Assembly: GCF_039555335.1 (NCBI RefSeq)
Contig: NC_092646.1
Location: forward strand, 29,441,780 to 29,505,779
DNA: 64,000 bases
From: Amphiura filiformis
Taxonomy: Eukaryota > Echinodermata > Ophiuroidea > Amphilepidida > Amphiuridae
Reading direction: 5' to 3'
The notes beneath the pieces are model-generated. The model saw only the letters and a list, made by a program, of their open reading frames with translations. It was not told where the DNA came from and ran no database searches. Below are positions 36,539-49,600 of the stretch, piece by piece. The translations under genes were made by a program, and so were the position numbers. Numbering within the stretch: the stretch's first letter is position 1; each line of letters starts with the position of its first letter.

Positions 36539-36667
36539 GACAATATTAATATTTATCTCACTCATATATAAATTCTATGTGTGAATGACGTAAGCGTTAT
36601 TGTGATGATAAAAATTATGTGGCATTGGTTGGTAATAAACCCATGAACTGTCTATAATTTATGTATG

Positions 36668-36870
36668 CAGTGGCGGCGCCAGGAAATTTTTTTTCGGGGC
36701 ATTGAGGGGGCAAAGTGAATTTCAGGAGGGCAAAATCAACAAATTTTGCTAAAATTGCTGCAAAAAGTGGAAATTGTTGTAATTTCGGGTTTTACTGGGG
36801 GGGCAACAGGGGGGCAAGAGTTCTGACTGGGGGCACTTTCCCCTCATGCCCCCCCTTGGTGCCGTCGCTG
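36668..36870. mobile_element. hAT-like MITE with 8-bp target duplication
   Basis: The ends CAGTGGCGGCGCCAGG and (reverse complement) CAGCGACGGCACCAAGG are inverted repeats. TATGTATG flanks both sides (36660-36667 and 36871-36878). An 8-bp duplication and CAGTGG-type ends are hallmarks of hAT transposons. The interior is G-rich and non-coding. Partial relatives lie near 33870 and 63553. Confidence 0.8.
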
Positions 36871-37304
36871 TATGTATGACATACACTACTCCAACAGTTT
36901 AAACCGAACAGTTTTTGCTCAAATTGATCTTACTCTCTTGTTAGGCCATTAATTTTAAAGGGAAACAGTTCTTGGGAGCTTTGTGAACTCCACTTTTCTG
37001 AAAAGTTTTTGCTACAATTTATCTTACTTTCTTATTTGATATACCATGATAAAGAAAACAGCTCCTGGGAGCTTTTGTGAAAGCAACCAAAATCGATCAC
37101 TTGAAAAGTGATAAAAGCATAAACTGCGCACAACATTTTGGTGTAATATTAATACAATTATTTTTTGATTTGCAATGACATAAAATATAATTTTGCATTA
37201 ATTTTCTGGACATGGTGGTTACAAGTAATGTACGGTAAAAGATAACAGAGCTTAATGCTTATAGCCTTCAACATGAAAAGTGTTGTGATATTTTCTTATA
37301 ATCT

Positions 37305-37513
37305 TATAGAGGCCGTCGGCCTTTCGCCATCTTGTGGGTACAAATGATACGCGTGTCCATGCGTCTGATACTACGCGCAGGCCGCAGCTTGCCACGCAGT
37401 TGTTACTACGCATCAATGCGATGATTTTGCTGTTCACGCATGGAGATCGAACGACTATCGCAGCGTGTACCCACAAGATGGCGGCATATGACGTCACGCT
37501 GACAGCCTCTATA
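37305..37513. mobile_element. CpG-rich MITE
   Basis: TATAGAGGC at the left is inverted as GCCTCTATA at the right. Inside, CGCCATCTTGTGGGTAC is inverted as GTACCCACAAGATGGCG... at 37467-37484. It is much richer in CpG than its surroundings. No gene. Confidence 0.7.
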
Positions 37514-37671
37514 GTTTTAAAATAATGAAGTCACAAATGTGTTAAATTTACTGAGCACATTTACAGCATTCAATTGCCAATACGTGTACATCCATATCAA
37601 AAGCATACACTTGTCGGTTGCTACATGTGTCTCTTTTTAGTTAGAAAATAAATACCAGACTCATCTACAAT

Positions 37672-37930
37672 GAGGGGAGCGTAGCTGAGCAGTTAAGGCG
37701 TTGAACTGTGAATCCAAGGGTCACAGGTTCAAATCCGAGGTCCGCCTGAGCTCGGCTGGCTGTTTGTGTCCTTGAGCAAGGCACTTCACTCTACTTGCTT
37801 AGTGCTTGGGAGGGCACTTTAAGCTGTTGGTCCCTTGTACATGTATTTTTGACATTAATGCAGTGTGCATGTTAAAGAACGTCACAGGCTATTCGAAAAG
37901 AGCAGGGGATCATCCCGGTACTGTTGACTG
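37672..37930 (+). mobile_element. tRNA-derived SINE
   Basis: The 5' part looks like a tRNA gene: an A-box-like TAGCTGAGCAGTTAAGG and a canonical B box GGTTCAAATCC, the two internal promoters of RNA polymerase III. An anticodon loop that could read GTG lies between. After the tRNA-like part comes a non-tRNA body (TGTCCTTGAGCAAGGCACTT). The stems are imperfect and the body continues directly, so this is a retroposon and not a working tRNA gene. The 3' end is uncertain. Confidence 0.65.
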
Positions 37931-38354
37931 TTCTTAAAAAATACACTCATCTACACAATGTACTCTAGGTTCCAGAGTAAAAATAAGTACAGCTTGTCTG
38001 TACACAGTGCGCTAATACTCATACATACATGTATAAGGCCAGCACTATTAAGGAGGAAGAAAGTGGAGGTCACTTCACATAATCCCCAAAGTCATATGGA
38101 TTAGGAATACAGAGAACAGTACAAGATTGTGTGACTTTGGGATGATTGTGTGACTTTGGGATGATTTGAAGTGACCTCCGTGTGAAATGAGCCTGGTATT
38201 TATTCCTAGCTATTATGAAAAAAGACAAACATGTAGTAGCCAACCAATGCATCAGCCCCAGAAGACAACCATTGGCCACTTTATCCTTGTATACTTATAG
38301 GTTTGGACACATGTGACATGTTACAAGACTTCCAGAAATTGGTCCAAGGTATAT

Positions 38355-38557
38355 ACTGTATAAGTGGTAATTTTCGCGAGGGTTTTATTTTCGCGACTAG
38401 AGCTCCAGCCGCGAATATAACAACTCGCGAATGTATGCAATAATGTATTACAAGTATAGGGAAGGACTGGGCAATCGCGAAAATAACTTTCGCGAAAATG
38501 TGTCTCTCACTCCAAATCGCAAAAATAACTGTACGCGAAAATTACCACTTATACAGT
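38355..38557. mobile_element. Short MITE with CGCGAAAA ends
   Basis: ACTGTATAAGTGGTAATTTT at the left is exactly inverted at the right end, with TCGCG next to both. The interior repeats CGCGAA several times. About 203 bp, no coding. Confidence 0.8.
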
Positions 38558-39947
38558 ACATGAACATTAATACTTGTACATTACAAAATGAAACAATGGC
38601 ATTTACTAAGAAGATATCTTACCCTTCCCAGAATCCTTTGCAACATGATGCATCACCTAGTTACAGCAAATGACACTCTTATTACTTTGTGCAGGTTCCC
38701 TTCATTTTCATGTTACGAATAGTGGCTAAACATGGGTCCATTGTCACGAAAATTAATACACATTTTGCAAGATCTGGCCGGATGTGCTCTGTTTACTAAG
38801 GTTCTTTTTGTCACTGTCGACCCATGTAGCACTATATAGCAAATCAGTACAGAGAATTAAAATGGAAGTATTGCATTGTGGGAAGCGTACAAAATCTTCT
38901 TAGGCATATCAAGTGTCTGCGTTATATTGTATTTAATTATCACTCATTAGCATACTGACTGGTGGGAAGAGAGTAAACCTGACCCATAAGACCCATATTT
39001 GTGCCATGTATCTCTCTTTAGCTTTTTAGGTCTGTTTCAGATCAAATTTTCACCCACTTCACATATATTTTCTCAAGTTTAGTAATTTTGGGTCAATAGG
39101 ATGTCTTTGCAATACCCTCCCCATGAAAATGTCTCCCCAGAATGCATTCTTGCATCTATCATTGTCACAAGTTCCATTAAAATGCAGATAGTCTTACAGG
39201 TGTTTGCACACCAGAGGAGAACCAGTCAGCCACATCAAACTCATCTGGATAATCTTTTTCGCTTCCTTGATGGGGTAACATCAACATTTTAACACAACTG
39301 TGACACATTGATACCAACGTGTCACCTTGGAGTACACATGTACCCACAAGCCAATGCTATTATATGCTGCATCCACTGATAATGTGACAATATTATAATG
39401 TAACAGGTGTTGTATAGTTTGTTCGGCTAATAATTGACGAAAATTATTCGGTTTTTATTACTGTGTGTGTCAATAAAGATTGATAACTTACTAACTTACA
39501 TAAATTACTGGCATAAACTCACATAAGCGTGCGCCAATCATGCAAGAAGCAAGTAGCAATGAACTGTACCTACACCATTCTATATCAATACATGATGTTA
39601 TGAGTGCATTTTTGTTGCCAATTATAAGCGAACAAACTATTACTCATTATCAATGTATCACTTTAATTTATGCACATATGTAGCTCTGTGTCCATTGAAC
39701 AATTTGTTACTGCTTTAAAGGCAGTAAACACATCATTATACTTTGTTTCACCTGAAGTTTGGTAGTGACGCAAGTGCGTATTTCGCTGGGCGCAGTATCA
39801 TGTCGAGCATGTAAATTTAATCGCACAGAGTGTATATACCTGGCTCCAGTTTGGGAGCATTGTATATTTTACCTACAGATACAAGAGTGGTTTGCCGGCA
39901 CATTTGCAGAGCGTCCACAAAAGAGCACTGACATCACTATCAAACTT
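38558..39947. other. Flank downstream of ZMPSTE24; possible poly(A) signal
   Basis: No gene recognised. On the minus strand the first AATAAA that I see after the ZMPSTE24 stop codon is at 39454-39459, about 930 bases downstream. It is a candidate poly(A) signal only; transcript data would decide. Confidence 0.3.
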
Positions 39948-40309
39948 ATGCTGGTTTCATACTTCTGCTGCTTGCTGAGCGGCATGACGGTTATCATGCC
40001 CCTTGCACTTTTCTGCAAGTCAAACGGCACACCGCTAAGTGGCATTGGCATGACTCTGAAAGCCACTGTTCCCGCTAAGCACAGCTCCAAAATCTTATTT
40101 TGTTCTCATATGTCAGAGCGGCACAGCTCCGAGCCGACTTGAATTCAACTCCCAGCAGTGCTGTCGATTGGGCAAAGTGGTGGACTGATCGACATATTGG
40201 CTTGCCGCTGGTCACTGCTAGCATTTCTGGTGCGACTGCATACGCAGCGAAGCAAAATCATCTACAGAGTGGCAAAGCCGCAAGTGGCAGAAAAGTATGA
40301 AACCAGCAT
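39948..40309. mobile_element. MITE just downstream of ZMPSTE24
   Basis: ATGCTGGTTTCATACTTCTG is inverted near the right end (GAAAAGTATGAAACCAGCAT). It lies 82 bases beyond the ZMPSTE24 stop codon, so it is probably inside that gene's 3' UTR. The 127-codon frame across it is not credible. Confidence 0.65.
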
Positions 40310-40391
40310 TACAGTATGAAGCCCTAAGAAAGCTGTGGATACTTCTGACATGTTGCAAGTCTTCCTGAAGTTGGCCCAAAGATGATCTAAA

Positions 40392-40610
40392 TCACTCCGT
40401 CTTGCCTAATGCAGCTAGTCTTTCTAGCAGCGGTGGATGCGAGTAATGTACGGTAGAATAGAGCCAATCGGCCACTGGGAACCCTAGATTATCCTTGTGC
40501 AGCTTGACCAGTGCTGATCTCAGCTTATCGGCTTTGTGTAGGGATTTGGCGAAGGCGTCGGCTTGGAACTCAAACCGCCTGGTTAGTACCGTCATGCAGA
40601 ATGATAACAA
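40392..40610 (-). CDS. ZMPSTE24: ZMPSTE24 exon 10 (residues 412-483 and stop)
   Basis: [12 protein letters not shown] holds the third zinc ligand (E425). [20 protein letters not shown] and LLERLAAL form the conserved C-terminus, ending GKTE and TGA. Acceptor ctacag. Confidence 0.95.
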   Translation of the reverse strand: MLSFCMTVLTRRFEFQADAFAKSLHKADKLRSALVKLHKDNLGFPVADWLYSTVHYSHPPLLERLAALGKTE

Positions 40611-43600
40611 CTGTAGAAGAGGTGGTAAAGGAAAGATGTGGAAGAGGGCAATGCGAGAAATATGATTTGAACTACACAATACTAATGATTATCTTTAATA
40701 TTAAAGGTGGCTGATCTAATTGTTACACATGGTGTATTCTACCTCGCATTGAGGTTGGTCACCTAAACATTGTTATTCAAAGTTGTGAGTTTAGTAGCTC
40801 TGGCATAAATGTGTGTCACAGTGGCCCATAGAACAGTGCACAACTTCCAGGGAGGTAACCACCAATCTAATATGTATTAGGTCATACCACCTAAGGGTCA
40901 GTCCATGTCAAAACAGATTGAGTGTACACCCACCCTCTTGGATTTTGCTCTCCTTTGGCTCAGGGGTACCTTTCATGGATCCCTAGGTGAGGTCACAAGA
41001 AAAAATTCAAATTCCATTTCGTTTATGAATGGCGGGCAATCAAAGTTTGGCGACCTCAACCAAAATTTAAGGGGTCCAAATGACAAAGTGGTCTCTTTAA
41101 GGGGCAGTTTCTTCTTAATTGAATCAGTTGTGATCCTCTTTTTGAATGTGGTCACTCACTGGCTGTGTCTGAAATACCTAATGCCAAAAAGATAGATTTG
41201 AATTTCGTTGGGATTTCAGAGGGGTCAAAATCAGCACTTTGTACGTAATACTGTTCAATCAAATTATCTTGATTTTGAAGGACCCATGATAATGTCACAG
41301 TGCACTTATAGGTCCTAATTATGTTCAGAATGGATTAACCATATGCCAATGTCTATGAGCAATTCAAAAAAAGAGAAATTTCTAGACCCCTACAGATGTT
41401 TAGGCCACCCCTAAAGTGGTTCAGCCACAAATGGCGCTTAAAATCTGCAAATTTTGACCCGTAATAACTTTAGGTGTACACCAGATATGAATTTCTAGTC
41501 TTTTGCATCTGAAAGGATGTAGTTTAATGTTACTAGGAACATAAGATTTGTTTTGTATTTCTTGTGTTTTAGTATTAAGTTGACGCTTTCAAAAATAGTC
41601 ACTTTTGCCTAAAATACCATGCAAACAGGATACGGTACAAAATGCCAATTTTAGTATGATATTTTTTTATATTTTTGATCACTTTATAGCCATTTGTATT
41701 ATTTATCCTGATATTTCAAGTTGCTCTTGAGTCAAGTAATAAGAAAAACTACTTTCTAATCCTCTGTATGGATTTTTAACGGGTCAAAATGCACTTCCTG
41801 GCAACGATGCACATGCAAAGTACAGGTTATGGGGGTCAAATTTTCAGAATGCTCCCAATTATGTCAAGTAATATATCAAATTACTCGTATGGTCATGAGG
41901 ATTCCAAAAATGTTCATAGGTCAACGACCTTTTTGATTCTGACCATAGTTAACAACGCCTGATTTTGGTAATTTATTATATAGTTTTCTTGCATGAGAAA
42001 TACAACTAAGCAAATTAATAAACTATACAAGGAACCGATGACCCTCTTTTGCAACATGGTTGCCAAAAGCATCCATATTGTAAGGAGGTCATTGGTTCCT
42101 TGTACAGTTTTTTAAGTTGTGTAGTTGTATTTCTCATGCAAGAAAACATAAATAGACACCAAAATCACCAAAATCGGACGTTGTTAACTATGTAATAACA
42201 GGATAAATAAGACAATTTGCTATAAAGTGATCAAAAATAGAAAAAAGGGTATGTTGAAATTGACATTTTGTACCCATAACCTGTACATTATTAGTCAAAA
42301 TTGGGATTTTGGGACCATCAACTTAGTATCAAAACAAAAAAAATACAAAACAAATCTTATGTTCCTAGTAACATTAGACTACTTTCTTTCAGATGCAAAA
42401 GACTAGAAATTCATATCTGGTGTACACCTAAAGTTATTAGGTGTCAAAATTTGCCGATTTTAAGCGCCATTTGTGGCTGAACCACTTTAGGGGGCCTAAA
42501 ATTCTGTAGGGGGTCTAGAAATTTCTCTTTTTTTGAATTGCTCATAGACATTGGCACATGGTTAATCCATTCTGAACATAATTAGGACCTATAAGAGCAC
42601 TGTGACATTATCATGGGTCCTTCAAAATCAAAGATAATTTGATTGAACAGTACGAAGTGCTGATTTTGACCCCCCTGAAATCCCAACAAAATTCGAAATC
42701 AATCTTTTTTGGCATTAGGCATTTCAGACACAGCCAGTGAGTGACCACATTCAAAAAGAGGGTCACAACTGATTTAATTAAGAAGAAAATGCCTCTCAAA
42801 GAGAGCGCTTTGTCATTTGGACACCTTAAATTCCCAATTTTGGTCAAGGTCGCCAAACTTAGATGGCCCGCCATTTGGAAACGAAATTGAATTTGAATTT
42901 TTTTCTTGTGACCTCACCTAGGGGTCCATGAAAGGTACCCCTGAGCCAAAGGAGAGCAAAATCCAAGAGGGTGGGTGTACACTCAGTCTGTTTTGACATG
43001 GACTGACCCCTAAACAAAAAATTTATCAGGCTTAAAATTTCACTGGGGTTGAACTAAAAAATATGACCTGTATTTTATGTGATACTAAAATCTGTATTTT
43101 GATGCACTAAAATTGAAGGGGGAGGATATGGGGCTGTCAATCAGGTCACCCACCTTTTATAAGTATGTCAAATAAAATATTTGTTGGTGCAAATATAAGA
43201 GTACAATAATAGCAATATTGATCACCGTTAAAAATGGCAGGAGGTGGATGTCGCCTAGCTTTTTTTTATCAAAAACATGAGCAAGGAAGACAGGCTTACT
43301 GGTTTGTGCCCCTGACCATAAATGCATTTTAGCCTTTCATGAGTCGCCATGGGAGTCTTATTTCAATAAGTGAAGCAAAATGAACAAATAAATTGATTCC
43401 GATTTTATTCCTCTATTAGGGCCTAATATAAAATTTGTCACTTCTTTTAGACCTGTTGCATCACAAAATGTCATACTGTATTTCCTCGTATAAACGCCCC
43501 AGGGCGTTGCATTTTCCAAACGGGGGGCATTTATTAGAGGTCATTTTTAGCATGACAATTCCAGTTAAAAACATTAGGTAAGCTTAAAAGTCACGCTAAA

Positions 43601-46600
43601 ATGACCTACTATGAACTAGAAACACTGACTTTTGGTTCACTTCCAGGTTTCCGATGCAGATTTTCGCCAATTATTGCTGCTATTATCGACCATGTGAGCA
43701 ACTTGGTAAGCTTACTACACAAGATAGCATGGAAATACCGGCATTTTTTAAACATCTTGGTTGAAAAAAGTGGTGGGGGCGTTTATTTGAGGGGGGTGGG
43801 GGTGACTATTCGAGGAAATACGGTATGTCCCACAATTTGTAGATGGCTGTTATAGACTCTGTGGTCAGACTGTTGGTACCCCTAGGTTAGATGGAAGAGA
43901 TTTATCTTGGTATAGTGAATTGCTTTTACATACCTCATTATACGGTGAGAAAACAAACTGGAATATAATAACCAGTCCAAGTAATACTGGTTGGCTGTCA
44001 TAGAACCCAAATGCTTCATACAGCACTTTTTTCTCTATTAACAAGGCAAATAGGAAGAAGCACAGGAACAGGTTCACCTGAAGAAAAAAAAGTGAAAATA
44101 AAAACTGTTATTTATTTCTCATTTCTTGATACTTCATCTCACCTTGAGTTTGGTAGCGACATTAGTGCTTTTACCCGGCTGCTGGGGAAGTACTCGGCAT
44201 ATTAGTGCATGTATGTATCACTATGGACCACAATGGCCTCATTCCAATTGCATAGTTCAATAATAAACCTAATTAAACATTCAACAATCATAGTGCAAAA
44301 TTTGACCTGAAGTTGCAGGGTATGAGTTTTTGTACCCAAATTTTCAGAGGTCATTCAATGAATATACAAATGTATTGGGGTTAAAAAACTGTGCCCTGAT
44401 AGATGAGCACGTTGTGGATCCTAGTGTATGCCCAGCCCTTTTGCCCTCCATTTTTCAGATGTGAACAGAGGGGTACTCCAACTTTGTTTGGTTGGGGTGC
44501 TCCTCCCGATTTTGCTACTTGAATATCTGCTGCAAAAACACCTGCTCTCAAGGGAAATGGGGATTGCAAAAAGATCCATATCTTTTCACATCTGCGACAT
44601 TTCCAGGATATTTGATGTATAGAAGTTCCTCAAAGTTGCTGAAAACAATGTTTCCCCTTGAAACAAATGTTGTATTCACAAACACATGAAATTGGGGCCG
44701 CAATGTTTTCATACTTCGGCAGATAAAAACAATGGAAAATTCCGTCCAAGACAATTCTGATTCTAACCTTTTACTTTCTGGTTTACCTGAACTCTGACTA
44801 GGCAAAAAGATGGACCATTTTTACTGACCACACTGATACTGAAAATCTCTTTAAGATTGACACAATTTAAAAAGAGGGGTCTTTGGGACCAGATATTTTC
44901 ATAGTTCACATCATATTCCCTATCCCAATCGTACAAAGAGTATTTTTCAAAAATCTGCTGTACGTCCTAATGTCTAAGCTCATGAGTCCATATAATATAG
45001 ACGTCCCTAAAGCCAACAACCTAAATTATCCCCTCCAAATGACTATACATTTCGTGGTTCAATATATACTTATTTCTTACCCATCCTATAATGACATTTT
45101 TCAGATTATGACTTACTTTTACAGAAAGACTTCATGATTACTACAACCTCATCCCCTACATCCCCTCCAAAAGACAACACACTTTCATGGTTCAATATAC
45201 TTACACATCCAATAATACATTCTTCAGATTATGGTTGATTACATTATCTCTAATCTTGAGTCAAATCACAACAGACTTCCTAACTCCTACAACCTATAAC
45301 ATCCCCTCCAAAAGACAACACACTTTCATGGTTCAATAAACTTCCACATCCAATAATACATTCTTCAGATTATGGTTGATTACATTATCTCTAATCTTGA
45401 GTCAAATCAAAACAGACTTCCTAACTCCTACAACCTATAACATCCCCTCCAAAAGACAACCACACTTTCATGGTTCAATACACTCCCCTGTCCTATAATG
45501 ATATTCTTCAGATTATGACTTACTTTTACAAAATACTTCATAATTCCAACATCCTATAACATCCCCTCCAAAAGACAATACACTTTCATGGTTCAATACG
45601 CTTACCTGTCCTATAATGATATTCTTCAGATTATGGTTCAGTTTCCAGTGGCCTAACTCATGAGCCAACACTGCCAAGACTTCGTCATTATTACATCCTT
45701 TCTTCTTCTTTTCTTCCTTTGTCTCCTCCTTTGTTTCGCCACTTGCTTCTTCTGTTTCTTCTTTAGTTTCATCCTCTACATCTTCTTTGGTCTCCGTTTC
45801 TTTTGTTTCCTATAGTAAGATAATGTTGCAAAATTAACGATTGATACAAGATTTTCAAAAACAAAATTTGGTAATGTGGGAAGAATTATAAAGTTTACAA
45901 AATCTTCCAAACATGAATGGGGAATGGACACAACATTCATGTTGGTACAGATGCAAATGCAACGGTGGTTTTCAAAAACAGATTTGATCAAATAGGGAAA
46001 CTTCAGGAACTGCTTTTGAATGAATGGCAGGTTTTCTGGAGCCAATTTAGAAACACAGGGGCACAGGTGTCTTTAATAATTGATTTTTAATGAACATTTA
46101 TCAAAGCTGAGACTAGTATACCTGAACTATGTAATTTTTCACCCTGATGTGGCAGTGATGTCAATGCACATTTCATTGGGTACAGTTTCAAATCGCTCAA
46201 AGTGCTGGTGTACATATGCATGCAATTAAAGATGCCGTATAGATGCACGCAAGAAACAGCTGCCTCAACCCGTTGACGTCACTGCCACATTAGGGCGAAA
46301 AATGGTATAGTCTCAGGATCAAAGTAAAGGCTTGAAGAAATGATAACTAAAACAAAATGTTATTTTTATCAAAACTAAAATTAGCAATTAAATTTTGTGG
46401 AGCTGCATAAATAAATAAATAGTATCCACAAAAGTTGGTAAATTCCTCAATTACTGTATAAGCTATTCAGGTTGGGAACCAAGTATATCCATCTCGTCCC
46501 CATACCAGCCCTCGAATTAAGGATCTGAAGGGGCACGGCAACTTTTTTAGGGCAAGTTGCAGCTGAAGTTGATAATAGCCTTGGATTTTCACTGAAAAGG

Positions 46601-49600
46601 CAAGGCAGCACAGCAGTTTGTAATATTTCAAGAGGGCATCATGGCAACTGTTGAAAATTTGAGAAGGCCACCAAGGCAATTTCTCAAAAGTGAAAAAAAA
46701 ACACACACAAACATAGATAGATGATTTGATAATGAGGGGGCAGGGCTGGGGCACCGACGGCAATTTCATTATAGGGCACAGCAAGTGACTGCCTTGGGTA
46801 AAGGACATATTTTGAGGGCATTACGGCGGCAAAATGCCATGGGTGCCGTGGGTTAATTCGAGGGCTGCCCCATACTCAAAACAATCTAGTTCACGTGCTA
46901 TGTTCATTGCATTCATCATCATCATCATCAGTCGGCTGCTGAGCAGGCAACTACAAGCTTTCTCCAACTATGGCGATCTTGGGCAAGCGAAACAATTTTG
47001 TTTGGCTGCAGCATGCCTTCAGTATCTCCCAGGAGGTGCTGGACATACTGTAAGTACAGTGTGCGTGGCCATCCCGGTTTACTCTTCCCATGTGGTGGAA
47101 TATAAGGGCATTATTCTTTCACAGGCTCGTCATCTTCAAGATGCAGTATATGGCCGAGAAATTTGAGTTGGTGAATTTTAACTCTGGCAACCAGTGGAGT
47201 GATGTGGCATTCATCACACCAGGGTAATTTAATGAGACATTACTTGTTTAGCAAACAAGGCACCTATATTACAAGCTATTTCATAACATGATTTAATTGG
47301 CCAATCAGGACAGGACTCTTTTGGTGCACATACATTATTGACAAACAAATGTTAAGAATTTTGATCCAGGTTTGACATCTACCTACATCTTTGTAATTTG
47401 GAAAAATTTTTTAGAAACATTTGAAAACAAAAAACACCCATTTTTATACCAAATATTGACCAAGAAGGGGGTCACTGCTATATCCACAGGCTGGGGGAAA
47501 AAGTGGGGGCCAGGGGTCATTTGGCTCCCATAAAGTCCCCAAAGGCCCCTGGTTCTCAATCAAGTAAATACCTGTGACTAGGACAACCTATTTTGTTCAA
47601 ACTGACCCTGGCCCTAGTAATGGTCATTTTGACTATTAATCAGAATTGTGCATTTTGTTCATAGGTTATTTCTTGCATTCTTTACCTGTTTGTTCATCTG
47701 GTTATAAAGGCATCTATAATATTAAACATTGTCAAATATCAGTAATTATGTGCTTTCAAAATAGCCCGCGATTCATTGAAAATAGCCCCTGGTTCCCTGT
47801 AAAATCCCGTGAACCAGGGGCTAACTTTTTACAAAGTAGCCCCTTATTTCCCAGCCTGTATATCCTGAGGCCCAAAAATGAGGCACATCCCTGTATGATA
47901 ATTTGCATCAAGTCTACTTCATAACACAGTTCAGGCAAGACAAGAAGCGTACCTCTTCTTTTTTCTCATCTGCAGGTGTGTAGTCCTCCAGTAGAGTGTC
48001 AAACAGCACTATGCGCTTGTTTTTGTAGAATCCATAGAAGTATGCATTGCTATGGGATGAACGCTTGGAACCTGAAAACAATCAAAGAAATTGAATCCTG
48101 TAAATGAATGACACCTTACTACATGTTATCATACTGGATGTTTTAGGGGACTAAAAGTTGGCGCCAATAAAATTGCGACCCCCTATTATGCGACCCCCCC
48201 CACCACCGATACACCTTAACACATAAACAGGCTAAAATTGTATTTAAATAAGTATTTTTGAATAAAATAAACACACTATCTGTGGTCATCTTGTGACTCC
48301 TACATTTTGGTCATCAAAATTTTATGACACCCCTATTTTTCTTTCCAAAATTTATGACCCCCATATATTTGGGACCCCCCTTTCGAAGAAAATGATAGCC
48401 CCTTCTTTCTTGTAAAATATCAAGTACATGTAGGAGGCAGTTTTGTGTCCCAACTTTACATTTTACTTCTTTCCAGGGTTGTACCTACAGTGGGCGGTGG
48501 TGGGTGACAGAACTTAGTTTTGGAACCCGCCACTCAGCATCGATTTTAACACTGGAGCCCACCACTTAGAGGCCAATTTTATTGAATTAGTCAAGAATTT
48601 GGTCAATTTGGCAACAAATTGCCAAATATGCAAGATTTTCATCAAATGCCACCCAGCACTAAAAAATATCTTAGCCACAATCCAGATGCTTTAAATTCTG
48701 AGAATCAGCTAGTGTGATCTACTTCTTGTGCAAATATGTGATGGGACTGGTTTGTTTTAGAGCTTATAAGCTCAACTCTGTGTATCACCACAAATGGACC
48801 AGTTGACAGGGAATTTGTTTGAAAATTTTGCATAGCAATTTTCTGTTCATTCTTCATGAGGTCAAAGTTGGTATATGATTTTACATAGTAAAAACTGCTA
48901 TACAAGCTGAAATTTGTGTAAGCAAAATGTCTAATATGATGTGGAGCATTTTGCTCGACGATACAGGTGAATTTACACCCTGCCAGTTGATTTGGTTCAC
49001 AACTAGCACAACTAGGCCTTTAGGTAAGATTTTACATAAAAGATTAATGTAATATAATTGAAGACAGAATTAAAAAGACTAGTTTGCATCTGACGTCAGG
49101 GCAAAGGCACAGCATGATTTGGTTGCTGACTTGCGCAGTACGGCATTTTTGGTCTGGTTGACAGGACATCATACACAAACTAGTCTTTTTAATTCTTCAT
49201 TTATACTAGACATGCTGTCAAGTAGACATGTCACCAAATGCAAGTTCATGGCACAGCTACTGGTCAAGTCTTGATAATAGGGCAAGTTGGTAAATTCTTT
49301 TTAATGCATAAGCCCCGATTCTGAAAATTCTCTGAGGGAAAACTTTCTTACAGTTATCCTCACCATATGCCTCAATGGCACTTGAGATTGGATTAACCCT
49401 ATTCTATTACCCCCACAAAACTGGTATATTTGAGTGGCGTGAAGGTATCATATTACCTACTGCATTGCAGTGTTATTGGTTGGGTAAAAACCAATAAGTG
49501 GCATACCATTGGCAAGCTTGGACTTTAAGCTTTTAGAAGGCTGACAGTAAAATTGTGCTCTTGATTGTTGGGAGTGGCCTTCTTTTCCTTGGTCTTTATT

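Noticed and set aside
37672-37745. A working tRNA gene
   Set aside because: A and B boxes are present, but the stems are imperfect and the sequence continues directly into a SINE body.
39759-40142. Open frame of 127 codons downstream of ZMPSTE24
   Set aside because: It overlaps a MITE with inverted ends and has no recognisable domain.
41000-42874. Two similar open frames (40905-41195 and 42611-42874)
   Set aside because: They are mirror images from the two arms of the 2.1 kb palindrome and not a gene pair.
46834-47166. Plus-strand open frame of 110 codons
   Set aside because: It is the antisense of a LINE C-terminal fragment that reads well on the minus strand.
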